Below are positions 15,471 to 24,628 of a DNA stretch of 64,000 bases, piece after piece. The translations under genes were made by a program, and so were the position numbers. Each line of letters begins with the position of its first letter. Position 1 is the first letter of the stretch. Below the pieces are notes generated by a model. It saw only the letters and a list, made by a program, of their open reading frames with translations. It ran no database searches and was not told the DNA's origin. The stretch comes from Pseudoalteromonas apostichopi. Its GTDB lineage: Bacteria > Pseudomonadota > Gammaproteobacteria > Enterobacterales > Alteromonadaceae. The stretch is taken from NCBI RefSeq assembly GCF_030297135.1, contig NZ_AP028066.1, forward strand, positions 806,001-870,000. The letters run 5' to 3'.

Positions 15471-17132
15471 TTATTTTTCTTCGTCCTTTAAGGCTCTTCT
15501 GAGAATCTTACCAACGTTTGTTTTTGGTAGTTCATCTCTAAACTCAACGAGTTTAGGCACCTTATAGTTCGTTAAATTATCACGACAGTGCTTTATTATA
15601 TCTTTTTCAGTTAAAGATTGATCTTTTTTCACGACAAAAACTTTAACTTGTTCGCCACTTACATCATGAGGGATACCGATAGCAGCTACTTCAAGCACGC
15701 CATCGTGCATTGCGACTACTTCTTCGATCTCATTTGGGAACACGTTGAACCCTGATACGATAATCATGTCTTTCTTACGATCAACAATATAGAAGAAACC
15801 TTCATCATCGTAAGTTGCAATATCACCTGTTGCAAACCAACCGTCTTTTAAACATTCAGCTGTTGCATCAGGGCGATTATAGTAACCTTGCATTACTTGT
15901 GGGCCTTTAACCCAAAGCTCTCCAGGTTCACCCTTAGCTGCTTCTTCACCATTTTCAAGCATTAGCTTGATATCAGTACTTGGTGCAGGTAATCCAATTG
16001 AACCGTTATAACCGTCAAGGTCATATGGGCTTAGTGTTACAAGTGGTGCACATTCAGTTAAACCATACCCTTCCATTAGCTTGGTTTTTGTTACAGCTTG
16101 CCATTTTTCAGCTACAGGACGTTGTACCGCCATACCACCACCAAGCGACATTTTTAAGCTCGAGAAATCAAGCTCAGCAAAACCCGGGGTATTTAATAAA
16201 CCATTAAATAGGGTGTTTACTCCCGTTATCGCAGTGAATTTGTGTTGTGTTAACTCTTTTACAAAGCCCGGCATATCACGTGGATTAGTGATAAGTACGT
16301 TTAAACCACCATATTTCATAAATGTTAGGCAGTTCGCAGTTAATGCAAAGATGTGATAAAGCGGCAATGCCGTAATAACCACTTCTTTACCTCGCTCTAG
16401 TACATTATCTAAACAACCAGATACTTGCTCAAGGTTACCAACCATGTTGCCATGAGATAGCATTGCACCTTTAGATACACCCGTTGTACCACCTGTGTAT
16501 TGTAAGAATGCTAAGTCGTTTAAATCAACTTCAGGCTTTTTGTAACTCGCTTCATTACCAGCTAGTGCATCTGCAAATTTAATTGCATTTGGTAATGTGT
16601 AGCTAGGCACCATTTTCTTAACGTGCTTAACCACAAGGTTAACAATGTGCTTTTTAAGACCGCCCACCATATCACCCACTTGGGTAACCACAATGTGCTT
16701 AACGTTCGTTTTTGGTAATGCTTTTTCTAGGGTATCGGCAAAGTTAGCAAGAATGAAAATTGCTGATGACTCTGAGTCATTTAACTGGTGCTCTAATTCA
16801 CGCACAGTGTAAAGTGGGTTTACGTTAACCACCACACAACCAGCACGAAGAATACCTAAAATAGTCACAGGCGTTTGTAGTAGATTCGGCATCATCACCG
16901 CTACTTTATCGCCTTTTTTTAGACCAAGATCATTTTGAATGTACGACGCAACACGTTTTGTAGCACTGTCTAACTCACTATAGGTCAACACTTTACCCAT
17001 GTTGGTAAAGGCTGGAAGGTCACTATAGTCAGCAAAACTTTTTTCAAACAAGTCGAGTAGCGAGTGATAATGCTCAGGGTCGATTGTTTCAGGCATACCT
17101 TCTGGGTAGCGTTTAAGCCAGATTTTTTCCAC
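15471..17132 (-). CDS. fadD: Long-chain fatty acid--CoA ligase
   Basis: This 553-residue adenylate-forming enzyme activates long-chain fatty acids to acyl-CoA for beta-oxidation at the inner membrane. It has the AMP-binding signature YTGGTTGVSKGAMLSHGN, the EGYGLTECAPLV motif and the C-terminal hinge TGDIATYDDEGFFYIVDRKK followed by GFNVFPNEIEEVV, with the catalytic Lys near the end (NVGKILRR). The length is as expected for FadD. Its neighbour rnd downstream, with tsaB and a yoaA-type gene nearby, matches the E. coli order. Confidence 0.93.
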   Translation of the reverse strand: MEKIWLKRYPEGMPETIDPEHYHSLLDLFEKSFADYSDLPAFTNMGKVLTYSELDSATKRVASYIQNDLGLKKGDKVAVMMPNLLQTPVTILGILRAGCVVVNVNPLYTVRELEHQLNDSESSAIFILANFADTLEKALPKTNVKHIVVTQVGDMVGGLKKHIVNLVVKHVKKMVPSYTLPNAIKFADALAGNEASYKKPEVDLNDLAFLQYTGGTTGVSKGAMLSHGNMVGNLEQVSGCLDNVLERGKEVVITALPLYHIFALTANCLTFMKYGGLNVLITNPRDMPGFVKELTQHKFTAITGVNTLFNGLLNTPGFAELDFSSLKMSLGGGMAVQRPVAEKWQAVTKTKLMEGYGLTECAPLVTLSPYDLDGYNGSIGLPAPSTDIKLMLENGEEAAKGEPGELWVKGPQVMQGYYNRPDATAECLKDGWFATGDIATYDDEGFFYIVDRKKDMIIVSGFNVFPNEIEEVVAMHDGVLEVAAIGIPHDVSGEQVKVFVVKKDQSLTEKDIIKHCRDNLTNYKVPKLVEFRDELPKTNVGKILRRALKDEEK

Positions 17133-17249
17133 TCTTAGCTCCTGTTTATAATTATATTTTTTAATAACCTTAATCTAACTAAGGCAGTTTCTCAATGGAG
17201 TAAATACTCTAATGGTGCAGATAATCCCACATTTGGTGCAATTATACAA

Positions 17250-18101
17250 TTAACTTGCTTTATACTGCCCAATAAATGCATGAATGTGCTCTAAGGTTAA
17301 TGCAGGACTTTGCATATGGCAATGGTGACCTCCTGGTATCTCATGAATTTTTAACTCCTTGTAATATTTACCATATGCCTCTAGGTTATCTTTAACAAAA
17401 GGGTAACCCTTCCCCCCTAAGATAAGCTGACATGGTGCGTTAATTTGTTTGATGGTTGCAATGCATTGTGCCTCATCAAAGCGAAACCCTGAGTGATTTT
17501 TAAGTTTTGGATCGGTTGTCAAATACCACTTACCTGCTTTTTCGTAACAATTTCGTGTCATCAGTAGCTCTGCTTGTGGGTATTCAAGGTCACCGCTTGC
17601 GAGCCTTGCACTAATAATGTGCGCTTTTGAGTCAAAAGCGCGAGGGCCTTTACTGTTTACCCGCGATCTATTTAAAATCGCTTTACGTAGTTGGCTGCTC
17701 ACGTCATTGCTGTCTGTTGTAACGCAACCAATGCCCTCAATGAAGTTTACCGATGCTACCTTTTCAGGAAAGCAGCTGGCAAAAACTCCAGCAACCATAG
17801 CCCCCATTGAATGACCAACTAAATGCACTTTAGTCACATCAAGTGACTCAACAAATTTATAAACGTCATCAATGTAGTCAATAAAGTAATAGTGTGCGTC
17901 ACTACTTCGCCAATCTGATAAACCATGACCAGGAAAATCGAGACAATACCAACGCTGGTTAAGCTGCACATTTTGTAACATAGGTATGTAACTATGTGCG
18001 TTATCAAGCCAACCATGTAAGGCAATCACGACCTCATCGCCATGACCAAAGGTTAGGCCATGCATTGCCTGAGTGCCAGTTTGAAAAGAAAATGGTTGCA
18101 C
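17250..18101 (-). CDS. Alpha/beta hydrolase
   Basis: This 283-residue cytoplasmic hydrolase has an oxyanion strand (VVIALHGWLDNAHSY), a nucleophile elbow VGHSMGAMVAG with Ser near residue 97, and a C-terminal catalytic His in PGGHHCHMQ. It belongs to the broad alpha/beta hydrolase group close to serine hydrolase-like and MhpC-type proteins. The substrate cannot be told from sequence. It is the first gene upstream of fadD on the same strand but 117 bases away, and is divergent from phoA. A role in ester or lipid breakdown would suit the fadD neighbourhood but is only inference. Confidence 0.85.
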   Translation of the reverse strand: MQPFSFQTGTQAMHGLTFGHGDEVVIALHGWLDNAHSYIPMLQNVQLNQRWYCLDFPGHGLSDWRSSDAHYYFIDYIDDVYKFVESLDVTKVHLVGHSMGAMVAGVFASCFPEKVASVNFIEGIGCVTTDSNDVSSQLRKAILNRSRVNSKGPRAFDSKAHIISARLASGDLEYPQAELLMTRNCYEKAGKWYLTTDPKLKNHSGFRFDEAQCIATIKQINAPCQLILGGKGYPFVKDNLEAYGKYYKELKIHEIPGGHHCHMQSPALTLEHIHAFIGQYKAS

Positions 18102-18211
18102 AATTACTCCTATTTATTAAGCGTTTCAACTTAAAGGCGTTTATTTATCCTCTGGCTAGTATACAATAATCCTCGCAGTATAAATAAGGGCACAATAATA
18201 AGGTTACATCA

Positions 18212-19501
18212 ATGAAATTAAAATTAAGTCTTTTAGCATTATTATGCTCAGCAGGCTCAGTAATGGCTGAATCAGCACCAAAAAACATTATTTATATGAT
18301 TGGTGATGGTATGGGCCCAGCGTACACAACTGCATATCGTTACTTTAAAGATGATCCAAATACTAAAGTTGTTGACCCAACTGTTTTCGATACTATTTTA
18401 CGTGGTATGGCGCATACTTACCCAGATGATCATACTTATGTAACAGACAGTGCAGCGGGTGCAACAGCTCTTAGTAGTGGTCATAAAAGTTATAATGGCG
18501 CAATTGCTGTTGATACTGATAAAAAACCAGTAAAAACCATGCTAGAAGTTGCCAAAGAACGCGGTATGACCACAGCATTAGTGGCGACATCACAAATTAA
18601 CCACGCAACCCCTGCAAGCTTTGCTTCACATAACGAATCTCGCCGTAATTATGACGAGATTGCCAACGACTATATCGATAACAAAATCGCAGGCAAATTG
18701 CCGGTTGATTTAATGTTAGGTGGCGGCACGAAATATTACGTTCGTGAAGACCGTAACCTTGTAGAAGAGTTTAAAGCGGCTGGCTATCAGTACAGCGATG
18801 ACTTTGCAGCAATGAATGACTTAAAGCAAGTTCCAGCGCTTGGTTTATTCGCTGAAGTCGGTTTACCGTTTGCGCTTGACGAAAATCCAACGCGCCTTAC
18901 GCAAATGACAACGAAAGCACTCGATTTACTTGATGGTCAAAACGACAAAGGTTTCTTTGTGATGATCGAAGGTAGCCAAATTGACTGGTGTGGTCATGCA
19001 AACGACATTGCATGTGCAATGGGCGAAATGGATGACTTTGCTAAATCGATTGAACAAGCAAAAGCGTATGTAGATAAAAACCCTGATACCCTGCTTGTTA
19101 TCACTGCCGATCACTCAACAGGTGGCTTAACACTCGGTGCTCATGGTCAATATAAGTGGGAAACAGACGTTGTTAAAGGTGTTAAAGCAACTGCTGGCAC
19201 TATCACAAAAGATCTACTTGAAAGCGATGACTTAAAAGCAGTATGGCAAAAGTATTCTGATATCGAATTCACTGATGCAAACAGCATTAAGCTTAGCCAA
19301 GCTAAGAAAATGGGTGATAAAGCACTTTTACTTGCTGTAAAAGATATCATCAATCATGCAAGCTTCACAGGTTGGACTACTGGCGGCCACACGGCTATTG
19401 ATGTACAAGTATTTGCCTATGGTAAACGTGCTGAAGATTTCTACGGTTCGCAAAACAATACCGCGATTGCCGACAAACTGATTGATTATATAAAACAGTA
19501 A
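18212..19501 (+). CDS. phoA: Alkaline phosphatase (PhoA type), secreted
   Basis: The 429-residue protein has a Sec signal peptide (about residues 1-19, ending VMA). It has all main PhoA motifs: MIGDGMGPAYTTAY (metal Asp), DSAAGATALSSGHKSYNG (nucleophile Ser in TDSAAG), MIEGSQIDWCGHAND (metal Glu, Asp and His), TADHSTGG (Asp and His) and TGGHTA near the C-terminus. It releases phosphate from organic esters in the periplasm or outside the cell. I could not recognise a convincing Pho box in the 110-base gap shared with the divergent hydrolase gene. Confidence 0.93.
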   Translation: MKLKLSLLALLCSAGSVMAESAPKNIIYMIGDGMGPAYTTAYRYFKDDPNTKVVDPTVFDTILRGMAHTYPDDHTYVTDSAAGATALSSGHKSYNGAIAVDTDKKPVKTMLEVAKERGMTTALVATSQINHATPASFASHNESRRNYDEIANDYIDNKIAGKLPVDLMLGGGTKYYVREDRNLVEEFKAAGYQYSDDFAAMNDLKQVPALGLFAEVGLPFALDENPTRLTQMTTKALDLLDGQNDKGFFVMIEGSQIDWCGHANDIACAMGEMDDFAKSIEQAKAYVDKNPDTLLVITADHSTGGLTLGAHGQYKWETDVVKGVKATAGTITKDLLESDDLKAVWQKYSDIEFTDANSIKLSQAKKMGDKALLLAVKDIINHASFTGWTTGGHTAIDVQVFAYGKRAEDFYGSQNNTAIADKLIDYIKQ

Positions 19502-19530
19502 TTTATATTGAATACTGTCCAATCATAAAA

Positions 19531-19556
19531 AAAGCCTAAACATTTGTTTAGGCTTT
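19531..19556. terminator. Bidirectional terminator between phoA and the 107-residue gene
   Basis: AAAGCCTAAACA (19531-19542) pairs with TGTTTAGGCTTT (19545-19556). It has A residues before and T residues after, so it can serve both convergent genes. Confidence 0.85.
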
Positions 19557-19588
19557 TTTCATTTTAATTCAGTTGCTTGCTTTATTAA

Positions 19589-19912
19589 TTAAGCGTATAC
19601 ATCAACGCCAATTAAGCTTTGCACTTCGGCACGGCGCTCTAAGTTAGCAAACTCAGTGTAGGTTGAAATAGCACGACTTGTTTTTGGGTTGCTTGGTTTA
19701 TCATATATTGTTTGCTGGTAGCTTTGCGACTCAGCTTTAAATTCATCGGCAATAGCAACTGCTTGAGGGCTTGATTTAACATACTCTGTTGACGACTTTT
19801 GCTCAGCCGTTTGATCTGATATCGCTTTAGGCTTATCAGTAACGGTATTTTTACGGCTATATTGACCGGGAATGTCACCGGTATAAAAGCCTGAGCCAAT
19901 AGGTAAAGTCAA
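19589..19912 (-). CDS. Unknown 107-residue protein
   Basis: This is a small, polar protein rich in Ser, Thr, Gln and Lys with no membrane segment. The N-terminus reads MTLPIGSGFYTGDIPGQYSR and the C-terminus ends NLERRAEVQSLIGVDVYA. It looks largely disordered apart from the final helix. I do not recognise a family. It lies downstream of tsaB on the same strand, 76 bases away, and ends at a shared terminator with phoA. It could be a small envelope- or flagellum-related protein, but nothing in the sequence decides this. Confidence 0.55.
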   Translation of the reverse strand: MTLPIGSGFYTGDIPGQYSRKNTVTDKPKAISDQTAEQKSSTEYVKSSPQAVAIADEFKAESQSYQQTIYDKPSNPKTSRAISTYTEFANLERRAEVQSLIGVDVYA

Positions 19913-19988
19913 ACTAGTAATTCCACATCAAACATGACTAAATTATGTGCCATAACTGACAAGCACGCAAGTGTCGTTAATCGTCTCT

Positions 19989-20681
19989 TTATTCTCGGCC
20001 AGGTAGTTTTTTCCAAGTCACTGTATCACGAACATATTTAGGCTGCGCATTCGCTGCAGTTACTGTATCACCGCTAGCGAAGGCAGTTGCAACCCAGGCT
20101 AGCATGTACTTCGCATCAGGCAGTAAAATGTTTTCATTTAGACTTACATTTGCAAGTTCAGTGACAAGCGCAGGATAGGTTTTCCAACCAGTGCCCACCG
20201 CAGTTGCTGCTGTTTCAGGTAACGTTAGCAACTCAGGTTTAATTACTTGCTCTTCATCAACAAGCGTCATTAAGCCATTTTCATCAGCCTTGTAGTGGGC
20301 ATAATATATTTCACCCATACGCGCATCAATCGCTGAAAACACATCACTAACTTTGTCTTGTTCAAACGCTTGTTGCGCCATCATCTGTAATGTTGATACA
20401 CCAACCAAAGGCAAGCGTGCGGCATATGCTAAGCCTTGCGCAATCGCGACACTGATACGCACTCCTGTAAAGCTGCCCGGTCCTTGACCAAACCCAATAA
20501 CATCTAAGTCTGCTAATTTACATTGCGCCTTAGCGAGTAACTCATCAATTAAAGGCAAGATTTTTTGGCTGTGCTGCTGTGGGCACTCTTCAAAATGATG
20601 AAATGTTTGCCCTTGATAATGTAGCACCAGCGATAAAGCTTCAGTTGATGCATCTAAGGCAAGAATATTGTGTTTAATCAT
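19989..20681 (-). CDS. tsaB: tRNA threonylcarbamoyladenosine biosynthesis protein TsaB
   Basis: This 230-residue ASKHA-fold protein (older name YeaZ) has the N-terminal phosphate-loop strand ILALDASTEALSLVL, the central GFGQGPGSFTGVRISVA signature and SAIDARMGEIYYA. It lacks the metal-binding His motif of TsaD, as expected. TsaB forms the TsaBDE complex that makes the t6A37 modification of ANN-decoding tRNAs. It lies ten bases downstream of the YoaA-type helicase gene, an arrangement also seen in E. coli. Confidence 0.95.
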   Translation of the reverse strand: MIKHNILALDASTEALSLVLHYQGQTFHHFEECPQQHSQKILPLIDELLAKAQCKLADLDVIGFGQGPGSFTGVRISVAIAQGLAYAARLPLVGVSTLQMMAQQAFEQDKVSDVFSAIDARMGEIYYAHYKADENGLMTLVDEEQVIKPELLTLPETAATAVGTGWKTYPALVTELANVSLNENILLPDAKYMLAWVATAFASGDTVTAANAQPKYVRDTVTWKKLPGRE

Positions 20682-20691
20682 CTAAGTTACT

Positions 20692-22608
20692 CTAATTGAT
20701 CTGTTCTAAAAACGCGTTTGCCATTGCTAAATCGCGCGTGCGGCGCATTGGTGGCAAACTTTTTAAAAATACTTGGCCGTAATGGCGTGTTACTAAGCGG
20801 TTATCGCAAATAACCAGCACACCTTTATCTTTACTATCGCGAATAAGTCGCCCTACCCCTTGCTTTAATGCAATGACCGCTTGGGGTAATTGAATATGTG
20901 CAAATGGGTCCTTGCCTTGTAATTGGCAATCTTGCATTTTTGCTTGCAATAATGGGTCATCTGGTGCGGCAAACGGCAATTTGTCAATGATAACACAACT
21001 TAATGTACTGCCTCTAACATCTACACCTTCCCAAAATGAAGCTGTGCCGAGTAAAACGGCATTACCATGACGGGTAAACTTCTCAAGTATAATGCGTTTT
21101 GACATTTGCCCTTGCATATAAACCGGATAATCCATTTGTGTCGTTAAACCTTCAGCCACTAAATGCATCATACGATAGCTAGTAAACAGCACAAAGCAGC
21201 GACCTTTTGCTGATTTAATCAACTCAAGGGTCAGCTTGATAATAGCATGGGGCATATTGTTCGCATGAGACTCAGGTAAATAGCGCGGTAAACAAAGCAT
21301 TGCTTGTTGTTGATAATCAAATGGACTTTCAACAATCATACTTTGTGTTGGTTTTAGACCAAGGCTGGCATTAAAATGTGCCAAGTCGTTATCGACCGAT
21401 AAAGTGGCCGATGTAAACACAAAACCAGCCCCAGTGTCTTTCATCATTTGTGCGAATTTAGCCGACACATTGAGTGGCGTAATGTTCACCGTTAGGTATC
21501 GGCGGGTTGTTTCGTACCAATAACTATAGCCCGTTTGTGCAGTATCAAATACCCGCTCTAACTGACCTTTAAAGGCTAATGTACGCTCAAACGGATGCTC
21601 GATTTTTTCACTACGATCTAAGCATAATTTCAACACCTGGTATAAAAAGTCAAGATCACTGATCACCCTGTGTAGTGCAGCACAAATATCTTTATCGGCT
21701 AGCTTTTCGCGCCAATCACCACGACTCCCATCTAGCCCAAACTGCAAGCGTAAATCTGCGACACTAGTTTCTAACTTGTTGAGAGTTTTACCTAATTGCA
21801 GCATATCGGGAATATCGGCACGGTAAATCGCTCGTAAATCATTAATTAAATCCACCAGCTTTTTGGTACTTACACTTTCACCAAAATAGTCACTGGCAAT
21901 TTCACTCAGCTGATGAGCCTCATCAAAGATGTAGGCATCGGCGGTTGGCATAAGTTCAGCAAAGCCAGTGTCTTTTACTGCCATATCTGCAAAGAATAAA
22001 TGATGGTTGATCACCACCACATCGGCTTCCATTGCATTTAATCGTGCTTTACGAATATAACAATCTTGGAAATCTGGGCACTCTTTACCCAAACAGTTAT
22101 CAGCGGTTGAGCTAACATAAGGCAGTACCTTGGCGTCTTCTTCTATGCCAATACAATCTGCTAAATCGCCTGAACGGGTTTCACTTGCAAACTTTGCCAC
22201 CATCGCAAGTTGATGCATTACATCTGGATCATCTGTTGGCACATGCGCGACATGCTGACTTAAACGATACGTACACAAATAATTCGCGCGGCCTTTTAAA
22301 AGGGCGACTTTTTTGGTGGCGCTCAGTGCTTTGACTAAATTGGGTAAATCACGGTGAAACAACTGCTCTTGCAGTGCTTTTGAACCCGTTGAGATGATGG
22401 TTTTGCCTTTTGATTTTAACGCAGGCGCTAAGTAAGCATAGGTTTTACCCGTGCCTGTGCCCGCCTCAACCACTAATTGGTGACGTTTTTTTAAGGCATC
22501 GTCAACTGCAACAGCCATGTCAATTTGTGGCTGCCGAGGAGTATATCCATCAAGAGAAAGTGCAAGGGGGCCAGTGGCACTGAAAAGTTGTTTGATAAAC
22601 TTCGCCAA
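20692..22608 (-). CDS. yoaA: DinG-family ATP-dependent DNA helicase, YoaA type
   Basis: This 638-residue XPD-like helicase has Walker A EAGTGTGKTYAYL, an Fe-S cluster domain with four Cys (CTYRLS, then CLGKECPDFQDC), DEAH box FDEAHQ, and the C-terminal motif V/VI region (SFWEGVDVRG, then GVGRLIRDSKDKG). In E. coli YoaA works with the HolC subunit of DNA polymerase III in damage tolerance. The length and the pairing with tsaB favour YoaA over DinG proper. The start at 22608 gives a normal N-terminus (FSATGPLALSLDGYTPRQPQ). Confidence 0.9.
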   Translation of the reverse strand: MAKFIKQLFSATGPLALSLDGYTPRQPQIDMAVAVDDALKKRHQLVVEAGTGTGKTYAYLAPALKSKGKTIISTGSKALQEQLFHRDLPNLVKALSATKKVALLKGRANYLCTYRLSQHVAHVPTDDPDVMHQLAMVAKFASETRSGDLADCIGIEEDAKVLPYVSSTADNCLGKECPDFQDCYIRKARLNAMEADVVVINHHLFFADMAVKDTGFAELMPTADAYIFDEAHQLSEIASDYFGESVSTKKLVDLINDLRAIYRADIPDMLQLGKTLNKLETSVADLRLQFGLDGSRGDWREKLADKDICAALHRVISDLDFLYQVLKLCLDRSEKIEHPFERTLAFKGQLERVFDTAQTGYSYWYETTRRYLTVNITPLNVSAKFAQMMKDTGAGFVFTSATLSVDNDLAHFNASLGLKPTQSMIVESPFDYQQQAMLCLPRYLPESHANNMPHAIIKLTLELIKSAKGRCFVLFTSYRMMHLVAEGLTTQMDYPVYMQGQMSKRIILEKFTRHGNAVLLGTASFWEGVDVRGSTLSCVIIDKLPFAAPDDPLLQAKMQDCQLQGKDPFAHIQLPQAVIALKQGVGRLIRDSKDKGVLVICDNRLVTRHYGQVFLKSLPPMRRTRDLAMANAFLEQIN

Positions 22609-22664
22609 TAGATTAAAAGTGATGAGCAGATTTTACGTAACTGACTTGCCAAGGGCAAGACTAA

Positions 22665-22687
22665 ATGAGGAAGCAAGGCTTCCTCAT
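22665..22687 (-). terminator. Hairpin after the M28 peptidase gene
   Basis: ATGAGGAAGC (22665-22674) and GCTTCCTCAT (22678-22687) form a perfect ten-pair stem with a three-base loop. The T-run on the minus strand is short (TTTAG), so it is a moderate terminator for the peptidase gene upstream. Confidence 0.65.
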
Positions 22688-22712
22688 GGTTAAAAGTATG
22701 ATTGCTCTTAAA

Positions 22713-24575
22713 TCATTGTCCTTGAATCGTTAATGTCACGCCCGAAGCGGCTCGGTAACCTTGCAAATCTATATACCAAGTACCACTTTGCGGGTTATCA
22801 AATTGACAACTTTCTTCGTTACCATTTTTGTAGGGTCGACACAGATAATTTGAACTTGTCGACGCTGAGCCATAGTTAACATACAAATCAGCATCGCCAC
22901 TACCGCCGGAAATAGTCACTGTAAAATTACTAAGGCCTTCTGGTATTTGTTGAGTAAAGCGCTGCCAACTCCCTGTTGCGACACTAATATTTGTCTCAGT
23001 TCTGTCAATGTTTTCGCTGCCACCAGAAGTGCTGAAACTTCCCGTAAGTGACACATTCGAAATCTGATTCCACGCTTCAACCATGACATGATAAGTGCCC
23101 GTTTGAACAGACGACATCACACAGCTTTCATTACTTGTAGAGGTAGTACTTTTACAATCAAAGTCTTGTAATGTCGGTTTACTGCCAAACTTCACGTATA
23201 AATCGGCATCACCTGAGCCGCCCTCAGTTACAAACTCAAGGTTACTACTCATTGCGGGTACGTCTAGCGTAAAGAAAAGTTGCTCTTTTGCTGAGCCCGC
23301 CAAACCCGTTTTAGTTACACCATTTGCAAGCTCATTAGTTGGCTCAGTCACTACATCACCAGCATTCTTTGCCATTTCAGCAACATAGCTCACGGCCAAT
23401 TTTGCAAATTTACTCGCGTGAGCCGCATCAAACTGGGCATCATTTGATGTATGGATCATTGGGTTAATATCACTCATTTTAGATTCAAATGGCATTGAGG
23501 CGGCAAACCCTTGCTGATACCAAGAGGCATGATCTGAGCAGCCATAACCACATTGATCAAAGCCATAGCTCACTGTGGGTTGATAAGCATCGAGCAATTG
23601 CGATAGATACTGGTTTTGCGATGAATTAGTGTAATCCGTCATCATCACAATATCGGTGCTGCTGCCGTTATTACCGGTCATATCAAATTGCACCATGCCA
23701 ACAACATTCTTACCCTGTGATTTATAGCTTTGTGCAATATCTTTCGAGCCTCTAAGACCCACTTCTTCAGCGGCAAATCCCATTATTTGAATCGTTCGCT
23801 GAGGTTGGTAGTTATTTTCCACAATCGCTTTCAAGGTTTGTGTGAGCACCGCAATGCCAGAGGCATTATCGTCTGCACCGGGAGCACGTCCATTACTCGG
23901 GTTTGACTGATTGATTGAATCTAAATGACCACCAATAACGACGATTTCATCTGCTTTTTCTGCACCAGGTATGGTTACAATAACTGATGACTGCGAAAAA
24001 CTATGGTTAAAGTACTCAACACTGATATCACTACGACTACTGGCAATTTGTTGCCAATGACTCTTTAACCAGTCAGCCGCATCAACACCACTTTGCACTG
24101 AATAATAACGGTTATGAAAGTTCATCATGCTATTAACCGTATCGCTCAGTTCACTACTATTAATCGATGATACTAGCGCATTGACTGTCGCGGCATTATC
24201 AATACTGTAATTTACCAAGCTTGCATTCATCGCAGTCTGCGACAGCGTATTTAATTGCTGAGTATATAGCTCTGCATCTGCTAATGAGTCATGGGCTACA
24301 AAACCACCACAGCGATGATAATTATCGTGCATAAATTCACTTAAACCAGCTATATCCTGTTTGTTAACGCGCATAAAATTAACTTGATTCAACACTGATT
24401 TTTGCATCGCAAAATTACTGTTTAGTTTATGCTTACTCACTGTATCTTGTTGAAAATGCTCTGCAGCAAGGGCATCAATGGTCACCCAAATTGTTTCGTC
24501 TTGTTCTGCATAACTTAATTGGCTCAGTGACAGAGTGGCAAAGCCCACTAGGCACTGCTTTAGGCGGGTTGTCAT
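22713..24575 (-). CDS. Secreted M28 aminopeptidase with two PPC domains
   Basis: The 620-residue protein has a Sec signal peptide (about residues 1-23). The M28 zinc-peptidase domain (about 180-400) shows GGHLDSINQ (His, Asp), APGADDNASGIAVL (bridging Asp), AAEEVGLRGS (general-base Glu and Glu ligand), FDMTG and SDHASWY (last His). Two bacterial pre-peptidase C-terminal (PPC) domains follow (about 420-510 and 530-618), each with SGDADLYV. It should be an extracellular leucine-type aminopeptidase of peptide scavenging. It follows the M4 protease gene on the same strand across a terminator and shares its tail almost word for word. Confidence 0.93.
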   Translation of the reverse strand: MTTRLKQCLVGFATLSLSQLSYAEQDETIWVTIDALAAEHFQQDTVSKHKLNSNFAMQKSVLNQVNFMRVNKQDIAGLSEFMHDNYHRCGGFVAHDSLADAELYTQQLNTLSQTAMNASLVNYSIDNAATVNALVSSINSSELSDTVNSMMNFHNRYYSVQSGVDAADWLKSHWQQIASSRSDISVEYFNHSFSQSSVIVTIPGAEKADEIVVIGGHLDSINQSNPSNGRAPGADDNASGIAVLTQTLKAIVENNYQPQRTIQIMGFAAEEVGLRGSKDIAQSYKSQGKNVVGMVQFDMTGNNGSSTDIVMMTDYTNSSQNQYLSQLLDAYQPTVSYGFDQCGYGCSDHASWYQQGFAASMPFESKMSDINPMIHTSNDAQFDAAHASKFAKLAVSYVAEMAKNAGDVVTEPTNELANGVTKTGLAGSAKEQLFFTLDVPAMSSNLEFVTEGGSGDADLYVKFGSKPTLQDFDCKSTTSTSNESCVMSSVQTGTYHVMVEAWNQISNVSLTGSFSTSGGSENIDRTETNISVATGSWQRFTQQIPEGLSNFTVTISGGSGDADLYVNYGSASTSSNYLCRPYKNGNEESCQFDNPQSGTWYIDLQGYRAASGVTLTIQGQ

Positions 24576-24600
24576 AATCGCTCCTTATTAAAAATAAAAA

Positions 24601-24618
24601 AGGGAGCCGGAGCTCCCT
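24601..24618 (-). terminator. Terminator after the M4 protease gene
   Basis: AGGGAGC and GCTCCCT (24601-24607 and 24612-24618) form a stem with a four-base loop, followed on the minus strand by a T-rich run (24600 downwards). Confidence 0.85.
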
Positions 24619-24628
24619 AAAAGGGTGG

